Positions 6,306 to 7,410 of a stretch of DNA of 7,410 bases are shown piece after piece. A model generated the notes under the pieces. That model ran no database searches. It saw only the letters and a program-made list of their open reading frames with translations, and was not told where the DNA came from. The DNA lies in assembly GCA_003644275.1 (NCBI GenBank), contig QNBY01000048.1:1-7410 (forward strand), written 5' to 3'. Source of the DNA: Planctomycetota bacterium. GTDB lineage: Bacteria; Planctomycetota; B143-G9. Position 1 is the first letter of the stretch, and the number at the start of each line of letters is the position of its first letter. The position numbers and the translations under genes were made by a program.

Positions 6306-7410
6306 TTATCAGAAGATCGAAGTACAGCGACAGCACGCCTTCCCATCCGCCCTTGAAGACGCCTCCCGCCTTGTCCGGCGCGGTGTGGAGCCGTTCGACG
6401 TTCCGGGCGCGCGCCAGCTTCGAGGCGTTCATCTTGACGCCGGTACGCTTCAGGTGCGACACCGCGAGCCAGTAGGCGAAGTCCGGGCGCGACAGCGGGG
6501 CGCGCTGGTCGGCCGCGAAGGCGGCGAGCGACACGCCGGGCTCGTCCAGTCCCGCCGTCTTCACCTCGACGGCGGGCGCGACGGCCAGCGCGATGGGGTA
6601 CATCTCCACCCAGCGCCGTATGGTGGAGACCTCGGCGCCGAAGGGCAGCTTGGCAAGGTCCACGGCGGCCCGCTTGGCGAACTCGGCCTCGAGGAACTTC
6701 TTGGCCTCCGCCGGGAGGACGTAACCGGCCTCGTGCGCCCGGGCGGCGAAGAACATCCACATGAAGGCGTAGTCGTCCGTCTTGCCCTCGAGCCTCGTCC
6801 AGTCCTTGCGCTTCGTTGTCTCGGCGAACACGGCCGCGGCTATCTTCTTCACGGCCTCGTCCTTGTCCGCGGCGGTCGCGAGGGCGCAGAGCGTCACCAT
6901 CTGCTCCAGCGGATCGTCGCTGATGACGCCGTCCTGCACGTGCACGGCGAGCCAGGTGAGGCTTTTCGCGGCTATGTCGCTCCAGAACTTGGAGGGCTTG
7001 GAGAGCCGGGCCGCGCCCCACACCGCCAGCGCGTGGGCGAGTATCTGGTCGGGCAGGGGCTTTCCGGCCGAGTTGACGAGGTCGTTGTCCGCGGTGAAGG
7101 CGAGGGGCGGCGGAGCGGGCTTGCCCTCCTTCTTGGCCTTCTCCTTCAGGGCGTCGGCGTCGTATTTCTTGTTGCCGGCCGCGGGCCTGCCGGCGGGAGC
7201 GGCCCCGCCAGCCGCGTGGCCCTGGCTCTTGCCGCGCCGCCGGAGCGCCTTGGCCCCGCCGTAGGAGCCCTTATCCTCGAACACCTCGTCCTCTTCTTCC
7301 TCTATGGCCTGCTGCACCTTCTCGTCCAGCTCGGAGAAGACGAAGCTGGTGTAGGGAGTGGTGATGAGGTAGCGCTTGGAGAGGGCGATCATCTCTTTCC
7401 TGCGGGCCTC
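6298..7410 (-). CDS. C-terminal part of a VIT/von Willebrand A-type protein with helical extension (5' end outside window)
   Basis: The frame stays open past the ATG at 7392 to the window edge (EARRKE before the Met), so I treat it as a 370-residue C-terminal fragment. Its first residues, MIALSKRYLITTPYTSFVF, match the stretch that typically closes the core of bacterial VIT plus VWA proteins (I-x-LS-x-x-Y-x-I-x-TPYTS). This points to a VIT and VWA module upstream. An acidic run (about 35-47), then a basic, Gly/Ala/Pro-rich linker (about 50-105), leads to an Ala-rich helical region (about 120-290). Its AKSLTWLAVHVQDGVISDD followed by EQMVTLCALATAAD vaguely recalls prenyltransferase/squalene-oxidase type alpha-alpha repeats. 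The fragment ends GGWEGVLSLYFDLLIRM and shows no membrane helix. VIT-VWA proteins are usually extracytoplasmic, but the signal peptide is not visible here. If the ATG at 7392 (preceded by AGGAAAGAG) is the real start, this would instead be a 364-residue protein. The gene is clear; the family call is moderate. Confidence 0.75.
   Translation of the reverse strand, partial: EARRKEMIALSKRYLITTPYTSFVFSELDEKVQQAIEEEEDEVFEDKGSYGGAKALRRRGKSQGHAAGGAAPAGRPAAGNKKYDADALKEKAKKEGKPAPPPLAFTADNDLVNSAGKPLPDQILAHALAVWGAARLSKPSKFWSDIAAKSLTWLAVHVQDGVISDDPLEQMVTLCALATAADKDEAVKKIAAAVFAETTKRKDWTRLEGKTDDYAFMWMFFAARAHEAGYVLPAEAKKFLEAEFAKRAAVDLAKLPFGAEVSTIRRWVEMYPIALAVAPAVEVKTAGLDEPGVSLAAFAADQRAPLSRPDFAYWLAVSHLKRTGVKMNASKLARARNVERLHTAPDKAGGVFKGGWEGVLSLYFDLLIRM

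Noticed and set aside
6284..6475. Short plus-strand open frame beginning in the intergenic region
   Set aside because: It runs antisense into the VWA-like gene, has no ribosome site, and shows no recognisable protein pattern.
1..7410. Search for CRISPR arrays, tRNA or rRNA genes, insertion sequences, phage or toxin-antitoxin genes
   Set aside because: No direct-repeat series, cloverleaf, transposase or terminal inverted repeat pair was found, and nearly all of the sequence is accounted for by the five genes.

Overview
This is a GC-rich, gene-dense bacterial window of 7.4 kb with five protein-coding genes, two of them cut by the window edges. No tRNA, rRNA, CRISPR array, insertion sequence, phage gene or recognisable defence system is visible. 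Two features suggest an uncultured Planctomycetota or PVC-type bacterium. One is the small zinc-ribbon protein, which resembles a family I recall from planctomycetes and relatives. The other is a PDZ protein fused to several lectin-like beta domains. This taxonomic reading is an inference from recalled family distributions. Isoleucine codon use is unusual for such GC-rich DNA: ATA is preferred over ATC, and ATT is nearly absent.

Layout. Positions 1-3998 (+ strand) hold the 3' part of a large gene for a PDZ and multi-domain beta-sandwich protein, probably extracytoplasmic. It overlaps by 4 bp a free-standing acyl carrier protein gene. Positions 4008-6212 (- strand) hold a compact three-gene operon. 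In transcription order it contains a NIF3/YqfO-type dinuclear-metal protein, a cyclodeaminase/cyclohydrolase (FchA-like) folate enzyme, and a small zinc-ribbon protein of unknown function. Positions 6213-6297 form the only real intergenic region. It carries a strong rho-independent terminator for the upstream gene, a perfect TATAAT -10 box placed so that the NIF3 mRNA would be leaderless or nearly so, and an unexplained 8-9 bp inverted repeat. Positions 6298-7410 (- strand) hold the C-terminal part of what looks like a VIT/von Willebrand A-type protein with an extra helical C-terminal region.

How the genes may work together. The + strand pair is translationally coupled (ATGA overlap), which ties a presumed surface or secreted PDZ-lectin protein to an acyl carrier protein. 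The - strand trio is packed by a 1-nt gap and a GTGA overlap, so it is one transcription unit, probably housekeeping and perhaps linked to folate or one-carbon metabolism. The two units converge with only 9 bp between their stop codons. I found no clearly new system. The most interesting points are the PDZ-lectin/ACP pairing, the architecture of the giant protein, the dense terminator-promoter region, and the isoleucine codon bias.
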